A stretch of 41,971 bases of DNA from NCBI GenBank assembly GCA_945876565.1, contig CAMCOS010000020.1:1-41971 (forward strand), written 5' to 3'. Below the pieces are notes generated by a model. The model was given only the letters and a program-made list of their open reading frames with translations. It had not been told where the DNA came from and did not search any database. The DNA comes from Lautropia mirabilis. Lineage in GTDB: Bacteria; Pseudomonadota; Gammaproteobacteria; Burkholderiales; Burkholderiaceae_B. Below, piece by piece: positions 7,954 to 17,081 of this stretch. Each line of letters starts with the position of its first letter. Position 1 is the first letter of the stretch. The translations under genes and the position numbers were made by a program.

Positions 7954-9738
7954 CTAGCTCAGCGCACTCGGTTCAATCGTCTCTGCTCGATTCAGTGCAG
8001 CAGCGACCTTGGTGCGCAATGCGTTCGAATGTGCCTGCAAAATTTGCTGCTTTACATCCAAAAGCTGCCTGGGATGCATGGAAAACTGTGTTAACCCCAT
8101 GCCAAGCAACAAACGCGTGAGTTTGGCATCGCCTGCCATTTCCCCACAAACAGACACGGGCTTGCGTAAGCGTTGCCCTGCGTTGATGGTGCCCGCAATC
8201 AGGCGCAAGACGGCCGGATGCAAGGGGTCGTACAAAGACGACACTTCCGAATCCGCACGGTCAATGCCAAGCGTGTACTGGATCAAATCATTGGTTCCAA
8301 TCGACAAAAAGTCAAAAGCATTAGCGAAGGGTTCAATCGCAATGGCCATGGCAGGCACTTCGACCATGGCACCAATTGGCAACCCCGGATCGAACGCAAC
8401 GCCTTGTGCACTGAGTTCACGCTTGACGGATTCGATCATCTCGTAGGTCGCCCGAACCTCGGCAAGGCTGGTAATCATGGGAATCAGAATCTGAACCGAA
8501 CCAAAGGCAGAAGCTCGAAGAATGGCACGCAACTGCGCCGCAAACAATTCTGGCTTGGCTAAACAGTAACGAATCGCACGTTGACCGAGCGCAGGATTGG
8601 TTGCCACCGTCGCCTCACCGTCGAGCGCTTTATCAGAACCGATGTCCAGTGTGCGAATGGTGACTGGCCTGTCACCCATTTGCTGTACAACCGATTGATA
8701 AGCATGGAACTGTTCCTCTTCGCTAGGCAGGTCTTCACGCCCCATGAACAGAAACTCACTGCGGAACAAGCCAATCCCCTCGGCACCTTGGCTTAAAGCA
8801 AGGCCAACTTCATCAGGCATTTCGATGTTGGCCTGCAGACCAATACGCACACCATCAAGCGTTTCACAAGTGACATCTTTCAGGCTAAGCAGCGCCCGAC
8901 GCGAGTCCGCGTACTTGACGGCCATGCTTTTGTAGCCACTGACCTGATCTGGTGTCGGGTTGATCAGAACTACGCCAGACTGGCCATCGACAATCAAATA
9001 GTCACCATCTCGGGCCACCTGACGAATATGCCCCAAAGCAACGACGGCAGGCACGCCCATGCTACGGGCAACAATGGCCGTGTGGGACGTTGGACCACCA
9101 AGGTCCGTGACAAAGCCTGCAAACCGCGCGCCCCGAAGCCGAACCATGTCTGCGGGCGCAATGTCGTGAGCGACCACAATCAACGGATCACCAGTGTCAC
9201 TGACCCCATCAAGTGCAGACATGACCTTGCTGCCACGAAGCGTATGGAGCACTCTCTCGACAACCTGACGCACGTCAGCGCCGCGCTCTCGCAGATAGTC
9301 ATCCTCCATGGCCAGGAACTGCTCACCGAGCAACTGCCCCTGTGTGGTCAACGCCCATTCAGCGTTGTAATACCGCTCACGGATTAACGCGAGGCTCTCT
9401 TGGGCAAGCAGTGGATCTTCCAACAGCAACTGGTGAACATTCAAAAGGGCTGCCAATTCCCGAGGTGCATCTTCTGGCAAGGTAGTCGCGAGTTCAAGAA
9501 GCTCCCGATGCGTGACTTCTAGTGCATTTTGCAATCGAGTCGTTTCTTGCTCGACCACCTCTGGCGTGATCCGGTAGTGTTCGACCTCAAGCGCTGCCGC
9601 ACCAAGCACGACTGCCCGCCCCATGGCAAAGCCACTGGCAACGCCACGACCGTACAGACAAATCATTGCACTGGCGGTGGCGCTCGCACCCCCTCGCTCC
9701 GAATGATTGTCTTTACTCGCCTTCGCCGAATTTATCAT
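7954..9738 (-). CDS. ptsI: PTS enzyme I (phosphoenolpyruvate-protein phosphotransferase)
   Basis: A 594-residue enzyme I, which takes phosphate from PEP and passes it to HPr. The active histidine is His219 in GGPTSHTAIVARSMG. The PEP-binding barrel follows, with GLFRSEFLFMGR, SIGTNDLIQYTLGIDR and the catalytic cysteine in VCGEMAGD. I start at the ATG at 9738 because it has a good Shine-Dalgarno (GGGAG, 7 bp away) and overlaps ptsH by 26 bp. This gives about 24 residues before the conserved LYGRG start, so the ATG at 9666 is an alternative with poorer ribosome binding. It is last in the gshB-EIIA-ptsH-ptsI run. No sugar permease is nearby, suggesting a regulatory PTS. Confidence 0.96.
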   Translation of the reverse strand: MINSAKASKDNHSERGGASATASAMICLYGRGVASGFAMGRAVVLGAAALEVEHYRITPEVVEQETTRLQNALEVTHRELLELATTLPEDAPRELAALLNVHQLLLEDPLLAQESLALIRERYYNAEWALTTQGQLLGEQFLAMEDDYLRERGADVRQVVERVLHTLRGSKVMSALDGVSDTGDPLIVVAHDIAPADMVRLRGARFAGFVTDLGGPTSHTAIVARSMGVPAVVALGHIRQVARDGDYLIVDGQSGVVLINPTPDQVSGYKSMAVKYADSRRALLSLKDVTCETLDGVRIGLQANIEMPDEVGLALSQGAEGIGLFRSEFLFMGREDLPSEEEQFHAYQSVVQQMGDRPVTIRTLDIGSDKALDGEATVATNPALGQRAIRYCLAKPELFAAQLRAILRASAFGSVQILIPMITSLAEVRATYEMIESVKRELSAQGVAFDPGLPIGAMVEVPAMAIAIEPFANAFDFLSIGTNDLIQYTLGIDRADSEVSSLYDPLHPAVLRLIAGTINAGQRLRKPVSVCGEMAGDAKLTRLLLGMGLTQFSMHPRQLLDVKQQILQAHSNALRTKVAAALNRAETIEPSALS

Positions 9739-9982
9739 CGAATAACTCCCGAATAGCATCGAGTGCTTGATCGGCGTCACCACCCTCAGCCTGAATTTGT
9801 ACGCTTGTGCCCTTGCCCGCTGCCAGCATCATGACACCCATGATGCTTTTGGCGTTGACGCGACGGGCTTGCTTCGCGATGAAAATCTCACTGCCGAACT
9901 GGCCAGCCAGTTTAGTCAGCTTGGCCGCTGCACGAGCGTGCAAGCCAAGTTTGTTTGAGACCACTAATTCAATTTGCGGCAT
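9713..9982 (-). CDS. ptsH: PTS phosphocarrier protein HPr
   Basis: An 89-residue HPr that shuttles phosphate from enzyme I to EIIA. His15 lies in NKLGLHARAAAKL. Ser46 in AKSIMGVMML is the regulatory site that HPr kinase (HprK) modifies in many proteobacteria; HprK is not in this window. The start is the ATG at 9982, with GGAAG eight bases upstream; the ATG at 10000 lies upstream of that site and is rejected. The 3' end overlaps ptsI, implying coupled translation. Confidence 0.97.
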   Translation of the reverse strand: MPQIELVVSNKLGLHARAAAKLTKLAGQFGSEIFIAKQARRVNAKSIMGVMMLAAGKGTSVQIQAEGGDADQALDAIRELFDDKFGEGE

Positions 9983-10030
9983 GGCGCATGCTTCCAACAA
10001 TGTTTAGTTTTACGTAGGACTCGCGATTGC

Positions 10031-10441
10031 TTAGCAGTCTACACGTTTGATGGTTTGACTGGCACCCTCTAGCGCGACCTTGATCATTTCATGCAGGTTG
10101 CTTGTGGCATAGTTGATCACCCGCAGAACCATGGAAGCATTCACGCCAGACACCACTTCACAAAGCATTCCAGTTTCGCGCGCCAGTGAGCAGGCGCGAA
10201 CACAAATATTTGCAGGAGACGAACCTGGCAAATCCGTGAGCAACAAAACACCAGCGCCTGCATCGAGCCTACTCAACCGTTTGAGCAGACTATCCGTGGA
10301 GTCATCAGCGCAAGCGCCTGGCAACACATCGATAACCGTGAGCGCCGGGTGCTCACCAAAAATATGCTCAGCCACTGACTTCAAGGCAGACCCTAGTGGC
10401 GCGTGCGTCACCAGTGCCACAACAACCTGAGGCTTAGTCAT
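10031..10441 (-). CDS. PTS EIIA component, mannose/fructose (EIIA-Man) type
   Basis: A 136-residue single-domain EIIA of the mannose family. The phosphoacceptor is His13 in ALVTHAPLGSAL. The DLPGSSPANI stretch corresponds to the conserved DxxGATP-like loop. With no EIIB/C nearby, it is the terminal acceptor of the incomplete PTS found in betaproteobacteria, thought to act in regulation rather than sugar uptake. The start at 10441 overlaps the end of gshB by 8 bp; longer in-frame starts would run deep into gshB and lack family similarity. Confidence 0.92.
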   Translation of the reverse strand: MTKPQVVVALVTHAPLGSALKSVAEHIFGEHPALTVIDVLPGACADDSTDSLLKRLSRLDAGAGVLLLTDLPGSSPANICVRACSLARETGMLCEVVSGVNASMVLRVINYATSNLHEMIKVALEGASQTIKRVDC

Positions 10442-11396
10442 GCACCGCTGCCTCCAGCGCTTGTGCAAACCGTTGGCCCACATCAAAGTCGGTCTGCTCT
10501 GTGATCTCCACAAAACAGGTTGGACTAGTGACGTTAATTTCAGTGACGTAACTGCCAATCACATCCAGACCGACCAGTAGCAGGCCCCTCTCATGAAGAA
10601 GTGGCGCAAGCGTATTGGCAATTTTCCAGTCGTTTTCAGTCAGCGGTTGGGCCACACCACGCCCGCCCGCTGCCAAGTTGCCTCGCGTTTCACCGGCCAG
10701 CGGAATGCGCGCCAAGGCATACGGAACCGGCTCACCGCCAATTAACAGTATTCGCTTATCGCCCAGGACAATTTCAGGGATGTATCGCTGCGCCATGATG
10801 GTGCGCTGTCCATCGTGGGTCAATGTTTCAAGAATGGCACTGCGGTTGGCATCATCAGCCTTCAATCTGAAGACACCCGTGCCACCCATGCCATCAAGCG
10901 GCTTGACGATGATGTCGCCATGCAGCGCATGAAACGCCTTGATCCTGCCCATGTCTCGAGTCACCAGGGTCGGTGCGGTGAATTGCGCAAACTCGGTGAT
11001 GGCAAGCTTTTCTGGGTGATTGCGAATGGCAGCGCCGTGATTAAAAACCTTGGCACCACCAGCCTGCGCGTATTCCAGCATATGTGTGGAATAGACATAT
11101 TCCATGTCAAATGGCGGATCTTTGCGCATAAGCACCGCGCTGTAATCAAGCAGCGCACGCTCCTGAAAGTCACTGGTGTAGTCCCACCATGCATGCCCAT
11201 GCAGGTCCGCATGAGCATGCAAGGCGATCGACCTGGCCATCGCTTTGACAACGCCCGCATCAATGAAGATATCGCCCTGATGCACTACACTGATTAAATG
11301 ACCACGCGCCACCAAAGCACGCATCATGGCGACCGAGGAGTCCTTGTAGGCTTTTAGGCCCTCAAGCGGGTCGATCACAAACAGAACATGCATCAT
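10434..11396 (-). CDS. gshB: Glutathione synthetase
   Basis: A 320-residue ATP-grasp enzyme joining gamma-glutamylcysteine and glycine. The proteobacterial GshB pattern is clear: [20 protein letters not shown] start, [30 protein letters not shown], the ATP-grasp loop [25 protein letters not shown] and [10 protein letters not shown]. Length is normal (about 315). Its ATG overlaps the infC stop codon as ATGA (an adjacent ATG follows), so it is tied to infC translation, an unusual partner. gshA, which makes its substrate and normally sits beside gshB in relatives, is not in the window. Confidence 0.97.
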   Translation of the reverse strand: MMHVLFVIDPLEGLKAYKDSSVAMMRALVARGHLISVVHQGDIFIDAGVVKAMARSIALHAHADLHGHAWWDYTSDFQERALLDYSAVLMRKDPPFDMEYVYSTHMLEYAQAGGAKVFNHGAAIRNHPEKLAITEFAQFTAPTLVTRDMGRIKAFHALHGDIIVKPLDGMGGTGVFRLKADDANRSAILETLTHDGQRTIMAQRYIPEIVLGDKRILLIGGEPVPYALARIPLAGETRGNLAAGGRGVAQPLTENDWKIANTLAPLLHERGLLLVGLDVIGSYVTEINVTSPTCFVEITEQTDFDVGQRFAQALEAAVHD

Positions 11397-11944
11397 GACG
11401 GTTTAGCGTCAACTTTGCCAAGCGCGACTTTTCTTTTGGGCGCAAGCACCATGACCATTTGACGGCCTTCGAGCTTTGGCATTGCCTCTACGACAGCCAT
11501 CTCTAGCAAGTCGTCTCGTACACGTTCAAGCACTCTCATACCAAGTTCCTGGTGAGCCATCTCACGGCCCCGGAAACGCAGCGTGACTTTGGCTTTGTCG
11601 CCTTCATCAAGAAATCGCTTGAGGCTGCGAAGCTTGACCTGGTAGTCACCCTCATCCGTTCCCGGACGAAACTTGACTTCCTTGACCTGGATGATTTTCT
11701 GTTTGGCGCGCGCCTCGGCTTGGCGCTTTTGTTCCTGATACTTGAACTTACCGTAGTCCATCAAACGGCATACCGGGGGGTCGGCGTTTGGAGCAATCTC
11801 TACAAGATCCACGTCATCTTGCTCGGCCATGCGAATAGCTTCGAACGTTTTAACGATTCCAAGCTGCTCACCTTCTATTCCTATCAGTCGCACTTCTGGG
11901 ACGCGGATTTCACCGTTAATGCGATGGGGCTTTTCTGTTGCGAT
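11393..11944 (-). CDS. infC: Translation initiation factor IF-3 (ATC start codon)
   Basis: A 183-residue IF-3, which binds the 30S subunit and proofreads start codons. The real N-terminus, [19 protein letters not shown], is only reached by starting at an ATC codon (11942-11944). That codon has a strong Shine-Dalgarno AGGAG eight bases upstream. No ATG, GTG or TTG lies in frame at that point; the first GTG (11893) would remove 17 conserved residues. Rare AUU/AUC starts in infC are known and let IF-3 repress itself. Visible core motifs are [21 protein letters not shown] and the [17 protein letters not shown] linker region. It follows thrS by 18 bp and overlaps gshB. Confidence 0.95.
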   Translation of the reverse strand: MATEKPHRINGEIRVPEVRLIGIEGEQLGIVKTFEAIRMAEQDDVDLVEIAPNADPPVCRLMDYGKFKYQEQKRQAEARAKQKIIQVKEVKFRPGTDEGDYQVKLRSLKRFLDEGDKAKVTLRFRGREMAHQELGMRVLERVRDDLLEMAVVEAMPKLEGRQMVMVLAPKRKVALGKVDAKPS

Positions 11945-11962
11945 GTCTAAAACTCCTAAAAA

Positions 11963-13903
11963 TTAATCTTTTGGTACAGAAACTTGGCGATGCTCCTTGA
12001 TGTCTTCTGCCAACAAGGTTGTAAACGCCTCGAATGGCACGACACCATGGTTAACACCACCACGCGCGCGCACCGCTACGGTGCCTTCATCACGCTCCTT
12101 ATCACCGACTACTAGGATGTAAGGAACCTTCTGTAGACTGTGTTCACGGATTTTATAATTGATTTTCTCACCCCGCAAATCAGATTCAGCCCTAAAGCCT
12201 TGTTTTTTCAAGCTTTGTGTGATTTGCGCCGCATAATGTGCTGAAGACTCGGAAATACAGCACACCACAGCTTGCACTGGCGCAAGCCAGGGTGGCATGG
12301 CACCGGCATAATTTTCAATCAACATGCCGATAAAACGCTCTAATGAACCCAAAACAGCCCGATGCAGCATCACTGGCACCAATCGTTGATCTCGCTCATC
12401 GACATACTCAGCGCCAAGACGCGCTGGCATCGAGAAATCCACCTGGATAGTGCCACACTGCCAGTGTCGACCGATGGCATCCTTCAGGGTGTATTCAATC
12501 TTTGGTCCGTAGAATGCGCCCTCGCCTGGCGATACCTCAAACTCACAACCGGTGCGTCTTAGGCTTTCCATGAGCGCTTGCTCGGCCTTGTCCCAGCTCT
12601 CATCGCTACCAATGCGCTTTTCAGGACGCATTGCAACCTTGTAGAGCACATCATTGAAACCGAAGTCCGCATAAACTTTTTGTAGCAACTCGGTAAACGC
12701 AGCACACTCATCTTGCAACTGGTTTTCTGTGCAAAAGATGTGACCATCGTCTTGAGTGAAGCCCCTAACGCGCATCATGCCATGCAAAGAACCCGAGGGC
12801 TCATTACGGTGGCACTGCCCAAACTCACCATAGCGCAAGGGCAACTCACGATAGGAATGCAAATTTGCATTAAAAATCTGTACGTGGCCAGGGCAGTTCA
12901 TCGGTTTTAAGCCATAGACACGGTTCTCAGATTCGGTCGTGAACATATTCTCACGATAGTTGTCCCAGTGACCGGTTTTCTTCCAGAGAGACAAATCCAG
13001 AATCTGTGGTGCCTTGACTTCCTGGTAGCCATTGTCACGATAAACAGCCCGCATGTACTGTTCAACCTGCTGCCAAATCACCCATCCCTTGGGATGCCAA
13101 AACACCAAGCCTGGCCCCTCTTCCTGGAAGTGAAACAGGTCAAGCTCTCTACCGATTCGGCGGTGATCACGTTTTTCTGCTTCGGCCAACATGTGAAGAT
13201 ATTCATCTTGCTCTTGCTTACTTGCCCAAGCCGTACCGTAGATTCTCTGCAACATTTCGTTGTTGCTGTCACCACGCCAATAAGCGCCGGCAACTTTCAT
13301 CAGTTTGAAGACTTTCAGCTTGCCCGTACTCGGCACGTGAGGGCCACGACACAAGTCAATAAAGCTTCCCTCGCGATAAAGGCTGATCGTCTCATTGGTT
13401 GGAATCGAGGCAATGATCTCTGCTTTGTAGACTTCGCCCAACCCACGGAAAAACTCAACTGCCTCATCACGCACCCACTCCTCGCGGGTCACCGGCTCGT
13501 CTTTGGCGACAAGCTCACCCATTTTCTGTTCAATGGCCTGCAGGTCTTGCGGCGTAAACGGACGATGATAAGAAAAGTCGTAATAAAAGCCGTTGTCGAT
13601 CACAGGACCGATCGTAACCTGCGCTTCGGGAAACAACTCTTTGACCGCGTAAGCCAACAAGTGCGCAGTCGAATGGCGCAGCATATCCAAACCCTCGGGA
13701 TCTTTGGCGGTCACGATGGCCAGATTGGCGTCTTCATCAAGGGTATAACTCGTATCGACCAGCTTGCTACCATCGCCTCGGGTGACCTTACCGGCCAGCG
13801 CCGCTTTGGCCAATCCAGTGCCAATGGCACGAGCCACTTCGGCAACGGTCACAGGACCAGGAAACTCTTTCTTCGACCCGTCGGGCAGCGTGATGGCAAC
13901 CAT
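11963..13903 (-). CDS. thrS: Threonyl-tRNA synthetase
   Basis: A 646-residue class II synthetase for tRNA-Thr. Domains in order: TGS (about 1-62), the N2 editing domain with [16 protein letters not shown] (about 75-225), the catalytic core with the zinc-binding cysteine in [10 protein letters not shown] and motif [17 protein letters not shown], and a C-terminal anticodon-binding domain (from about 540). Length is typical. It heads the transcript with infC. No tRNA-like operator could be judged in the 90-bp upstream gap. Confidence 0.98.
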   Translation of the reverse strand: MVAITLPDGSKKEFPGPVTVAEVARAIGTGLAKAALAGKVTRGDGSKLVDTSYTLDEDANLAIVTAKDPEGLDMLRHSTAHLLAYAVKELFPEAQVTIGPVIDNGFYYDFSYHRPFTPQDLQAIEQKMGELVAKDEPVTREEWVRDEAVEFFRGLGEVYKAEIIASIPTNETISLYREGSFIDLCRGPHVPSTGKLKVFKLMKVAGAYWRGDSNNEMLQRIYGTAWASKQEQDEYLHMLAEAEKRDHRRIGRELDLFHFQEEGPGLVFWHPKGWVIWQQVEQYMRAVYRDNGYQEVKAPQILDLSLWKKTGHWDNYRENMFTTESENRVYGLKPMNCPGHVQIFNANLHSYRELPLRYGEFGQCHRNEPSGSLHGMMRVRGFTQDDGHIFCTENQLQDECAAFTELLQKVYADFGFNDVLYKVAMRPEKRIGSDESWDKAEQALMESLRRTGCEFEVSPGEGAFYGPKIEYTLKDAIGRHWQCGTIQVDFSMPARLGAEYVDERDQRLVPVMLHRAVLGSLERFIGMLIENYAGAMPPWLAPVQAVVCCISESSAHYAAQITQSLKKQGFRAESDLRGEKINYKIREHSLQKVPYILVVGDKERDEGTVAVRARGGVNHGVVPFEAFTTLLAEDIKEHRQVSVPKD

Positions 13904-13993
13904 GATGATTCAGTTTTTTTGAAATACGATTAATGAAACCACCAAATCTTAGCATCTGAGCAGAATCAGGTCTCATAATGCCCCGAGGGAGAA

Positions 13994-15046
13994 ATGATTC
14001 ACAAATCCAAACAGCTTGATAGCGCCATTCAATTCGCCGTTGATCATGAGGTGGCTTGGTCACGTGATACCCAGGGAGTTTGGGGGGTGCACCAGGACGA
14101 CCCGCCGCCTTACAACCGTTTGTATGGCCCCGTTCACCCGCGCGGCGCCGTTGCTGGCTTGATCGCACAAGATGGCAGACCAATTGCTGAGTTTGGTGAT
14201 CCAGATCGCGCAGACCTGACCTTTAGTGTCGCTAAGGCGTATCTAGCCCTACTCGCTGGTGTGGCATACGACCAAGGCATGCTGACACCAGACCAACCGA
14301 TCGTCGAGGTTCTGCCAGGCATCGGATTTGACGACCAACACAATCGACGCATCACCTGGCGTCACTTGCTGCAACAAACCAGCGAATGGGGTGGTAGCTG
14401 CTTCGGGATTCCTGACCAGGTTGATCACTATCGCAGCCTTGCGTTTGCGCCTGTCACCCACGGCAAAAAAGGCACTAAACGTGAACTTCAGCCACCAGGC
14501 AGCTACTGGGAATACAACGATGTTCGCATTAACCAGTTGTCCTTAGCATTGTTACACCTCTTTAAAAAACCCTTGCCCGAGGTCTTTAAAGAGCACATCG
14601 CTGAACCTTGTGATCTGTCATCTGACTGGAGATGGGTTGGCTACGATCATGCTTGGTTAGAGATTCAAGGACAAAAAATACAGTCTGTGCCTGGCGGCTC
14701 GCACTGGGGCGGCGGCGTCTCAATCAGCGCACGGGATCAATTCAAACTGACTCAGATGCTTATTGATGATGGCATCGCCAATGGGCTTCAAATAATGTCG
14801 TTAGACTGGATCAAACAAATGCGAGCACCCAGCCCGCTGGCGCCCTTTTACGGCTATCTGGTGTGGCTCAATGACAGGCAACGAATTTTCAGATCCTTGT
14901 CATCTTCAGCCTATTTCGGCATGGGCGCTGGCGGACATTTCAGCCTCATTGAACCCGCGCTAAATTTGGTTGTGATCGTTCGCTGGCTTGACTCAAGTCA
15001 AGCGGATGAATTCTTTGCTCGAGTGGTGCAAGCTATCAAACACTGA
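13994..15046 (+). CDS. Beta-lactamase-fold serine hydrolase
   Basis: A 350-residue protein of the beta-lactamase/penicillin-binding serine hydrolase clan (family S12-like). The nucleophile motif SxxK is Ser78-Val-Ala-Lys81 in LTFSVAKAYLAL. The second motif is Tyr174-Asn-Asp in WEYNDVRIN, so the usual YxN has Asp in third position. HWGGGVS near residue 237 is the probable third motif (HxG in place of KTG). There is no signal peptide, so it is probably cytoplasmic. Substrate is unknown; esterase or peptidase activity is as likely as beta-lactam hydrolysis. A strong Shine-Dalgarno (GAGGGAGAA) precedes the ATG. It is divergent from thrS and stands alone. Confidence 0.85.
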   Translation: MIHKSKQLDSAIQFAVDHEVAWSRDTQGVWGVHQDDPPPYNRLYGPVHPRGAVAGLIAQDGRPIAEFGDPDRADLTFSVAKAYLALLAGVAYDQGMLTPDQPIVEVLPGIGFDDQHNRRITWRHLLQQTSEWGGSCFGIPDQVDHYRSLAFAPVTHGKKGTKRELQPPGSYWEYNDVRINQLSLALLHLFKKPLPEVFKEHIAEPCDLSSDWRWVGYDHAWLEIQGQKIQSVPGGSHWGGGVSISARDQFKLTQMLIDDGIANGLQIMSLDWIKQMRAPSPLAPFYGYLVWLNDRQRIFRSLSSSAYFGMGAGGHFSLIEPALNLVVIVRWLDSSQADEFFARVVQAIKH

Positions 15047-15112
15047 TCGCCTGTAATATGCCACTAAGCGAGTTGCTTTCGCGACTCAAATCGTTAGCCT
15101 GATGGAGTCAAT

Positions 15113-15337
15113 ATGTTTCCCGAGTACCGAGACCTGATTACCAAGCTGAAAACCACAGACCATCACTTCACGCGCTTGTTTGACAAGCACAATGAGCTCG
15201 ATCAAAAGATCAAGAACATGGAAGAGCACATTTCTCCGGGCACGCATGAGGAGATCGAGACCCTCAAGAAAGAAAAGTTGCTTCTTAAAGACCAACTCTA
15301 CGCCATTGTTAAAAAACACGATGCGCAAGGCACTTGA
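15113..15337 (+). CDS. DUF465 (YdcH-like) small protein
   Basis: A 74-residue, highly charged alpha-helical protein. The pattern MFPEYRDLITKLKTTDHHFTRL, then HNELDQKI and a lysine-rich helix LKKEKLLLKDQLYAIV, is the DUF465/YdcH signature. Function is not established. A short coiled-coil dimer is likely. It lies about 65 bp after the serine hydrolase on the same strand, with no evident functional link. Confidence 0.88.
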   Translation: MFPEYRDLITKLKTTDHHFTRLFDKHNELDQKIKNMEEHISPGTHEEIETLKKEKLLLKDQLYAIVKKHDAQGT

Positions 15338-15426
15338 ATCGCTTTGTTGTTTGTAGATACGTCGGGCGACAATCGGGAGATCGCACGGCGTTTTTACTGG
15401 TCGACCCATCTTGGGTAGTGGATAAC

Positions 15427-15456
15427 AAAAAACCCAGCAACAAAGGCTGGGGTTTT
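15427..15456 (-). terminator. Intrinsic terminator of tRNA-Val
   Basis: On the minus strand CCCAGC (complement of 15446-15451), a 7-nt loop and GCTGGG (complement of 15433-15438) are followed by T6. The hairpin sits 7 bp past the tRNA CCA end. It may also stop plus-strand transcripts from the DUF465 gene (GGGGTTTT). Confidence 0.85.
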
Positions 15457-15462
15457 AAGATT

Positions 15463-15539
15463 TGGTAGGCGGTATTGGATTCGAACCAACGACCTCCACG
15501 ATGTCAACGTGGCGCTCTAACCAACTGAGCTAACCGCCT
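15463..15539 (-). tRNA. tRNA-Val(GAC)
   Basis: The 77-nt minus-strand tRNA includes the encoded CCA (15463-15465). The acceptor stem is AGGCGGT/ACCGCCT, the D-arm contains AGTTGGTTA, the anticodon stem is CCACG/CGTGG and the loop is TTGACAT, giving anticodon GAC for valine codons GUC/GUU. The T-arm is GTTGG-TTCGAAT-CCAAT. It has its own promoter and terminator. Confidence 0.97.
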
Positions 15540-15557
15540 AGAGAACTGAAGGACGCA

Positions 15558-15586
15558 ATCATACCTTGCCGCTAAGCCCATGTCAA
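15558..15586 (-). promoter_or_regulatory. Sigma70 promoter of tRNA-Val
   Basis: On the minus strand a perfect TTGACA (15581-15586), a 17-bp spacer and TATGAT (15558-15563) lie 18 bp upstream of the mature tRNA 5' end, exactly as expected for a strong tRNA promoter. Confidence 0.85.
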
Positions 15587-15602
15587 AAACCGAGCTGACA
15601 AA

Positions 15603-16265
15603 TCAAACCGAACGCACGGCCCTCACAAAGTCGCTCATCTTCTGAGGGCACTTGATACCCGGACTTAGCTCTACCCCGCTGCTGACATCCACGGCCTGCG
15701 GCTTGATTTGTTGAATGAGGTCGGCAACGTTATCGGTCTTTAAGCCTCCCGACAAAATAACGGGCTTAGCTGCATAAGCCAGCACGGCATCGAGCAATGT
15801 CCGATCAAAACCATGGCCACTCCCACCATAGGCGGGTGTGTAGCTATCAAACAACCAAGCGCTCGCCTGATCATGCCGCTGGCATGCCGCGAGCAGGCCA
15901 ACATCGGTATCTTGGCCTGGCGCGCCAACTCGAAACGCCTTGATATACGGGTGGGCAAATTGCTCGCAATAGGCCGGGGTTTCGTCACCGTGAAATTGCA
16001 GATAACTCGGGCGCATGGCCTGAATCACAGCATTGACCAAGTCGACGGTCGGATCCACGAAAAGCGCAACACTAGACACAAAGACATCACGTTTTTGTAC
16101 CAGTCGTGCGGCCACTTCGGGCGTGACACAACGTTGACTTTTGGGATAGAACACAAAACCTAATGCATCAACACCGAGCGCGCACGCAAGCTCAACGTCT
16201 TGTTCACGAGTCAATCCGCATATCTTGATGCGCGTTCGTTGTTCTTGGGTCGTGGGCATCTGCAT
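15603..16265 (-). CDS. trpF: Phosphoribosylanthranilate isomerase
   Basis: A 220-residue TIM-barrel enzyme of tryptophan synthesis that converts phosphoribosylanthranilate to CdRP. The catalytic cysteine is in IKICGLTREQD. The other markers are YLQFHGDE, the phosphate-binding ILSGGL and VDVSSGVE with the catalytic aspartate-type region. It follows truA by 9 bp. In many relatives trpB and trpA follow; here the gene is instead followed by the tRNA-Val unit, so trpBA must lie elsewhere. Confidence 0.97.
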   Translation of the reverse strand: MQMPTTQEQRTRIKICGLTREQDVELACALGVDALGFVFYPKSQRCVTPEVAARLVQKRDVFVSSVALFVDPTVDLVNAVIQAMRPSYLQFHGDETPAYCEQFAHPYIKAFRVGAPGQDTDVGLLAACQRHDQASAWLFDSYTPAYGGSGHGFDRTLLDAVLAYAAKPVILSGGLKTDNVADLIQQIKPQAVDVSSGVELSPGIKCPQKMSDFVRAVRSV

Positions 16266-16274
16266 GGGTGCGTT

Positions 16275-17081
16275 TTAATCAAGTTCAAAGCCTGCCAAGG
16301 TAGCAGTGGATAGCACTTGCCCTTTAGGCAACAGCTCTTGGGGATAGCTCACATGCGTCAAATATAGACCACTGGCACTGTAGGTGGGTGCAGCCTTGGT
16401 CCGATCCCGCCCTTTGAAGACACTTTTAAAGTGGGCCAAATCAGTCTTGCCTTGCCCCAAAAGCACGAGCTCTCCAACAATATTGCGAACCATGTGATGC
16501 AAAAAAGCGTTCGCCGTCAGGCTAATGAGGACAATATCACCCTGGCGTCGCAAGCGAATCTGGTACATGGTACGCACCGGTGTTGCAGCCTGGCATTGAG
16601 ATGATCGGAAACTGGAAAAATCATGCTCACCCACGAGTAAATCAGCTGCCTCTTGCATGATTTCAAGCGCGAGCGGCCGAAAGCACCAGCCGGCCCGCCC
16701 CGCCCAAAACGGTTGGCGCACTGGGGTATTGAGTAGTACGTAAGTGTAGGAGCGCGCAATCGCGCTAAAACGCGCGTGGAATGCCAGTGGCACCGGCAAA
16801 GCCCATTGAACTGAAATAGAGTCAGGCAAAAGGCTGTTAAGACCGCGCACCCAGGCACTGCTTGACCGCTCGACAGGCGAATCAATGTGCACCACCTGCC
16901 CTAATGCATGAACGCCCGTATCGGTTCTGCCTGCGCAGGTGGTGCTGACCTGATTTCCGACAAATTGGGCCAGCGCAATTTCTAGTTGATCTTGAACGGT
17001 TTGGCCATTCGACTGGGTTTGCCATCCGGACCAAGGCCTGCCGTCATAACTGACGCCAAGGGCCACGCGCGTCATGGTCAT
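16275..17081 (-). CDS. truA: tRNA pseudouridine synthase A
   Basis: A 268-residue enzyme that makes pseudouridine at tRNA positions 38-40 in the anticodon stem-loop. The catalytic aspartate is in the motif AGRTDTGVHALGQ. Further support is YDGRPWSGWQ at the start and FLHHMVRNIVG near the C-terminus. Its ATG overlaps the fimV stop as TAATG, implying coupled translation within asd-fimV-truA-trpF, a conserved order also known in Pseudomonas and Bordetella. Confidence 0.97.
   Translation of the reverse strand: MTMTRVALGVSYDGRPWSGWQTQSNGQTVQDQLEIALAQFVGNQVSTTCAGRTDTGVHALGQVVHIDSPVERSSSAWVRGLNSLLPDSISVQWALPVPLAFHARFSAIARSYTYVLLNTPVRQPFWAGRAGWCFRPLALEIMQEAADLLVGEHDFSSFRSSQCQAATPVRTMYQIRLRRQGDIVLISLTANAFLHHMVRNIVGELVLLGQGKTDLAHFKSVFKGRDRTKAAPTYSASGLYLTHVSYPQELLPKGQVLSTATLAGFELD

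Noticed and set aside
12968-13933. 321-codon plus-strand open frame opposite thrS
   Set aside because: It is fully antisense to a complete, highly conserved thrS and its translation shows no recognisable domain; long antisense frames are common opposite GC-rich genes.
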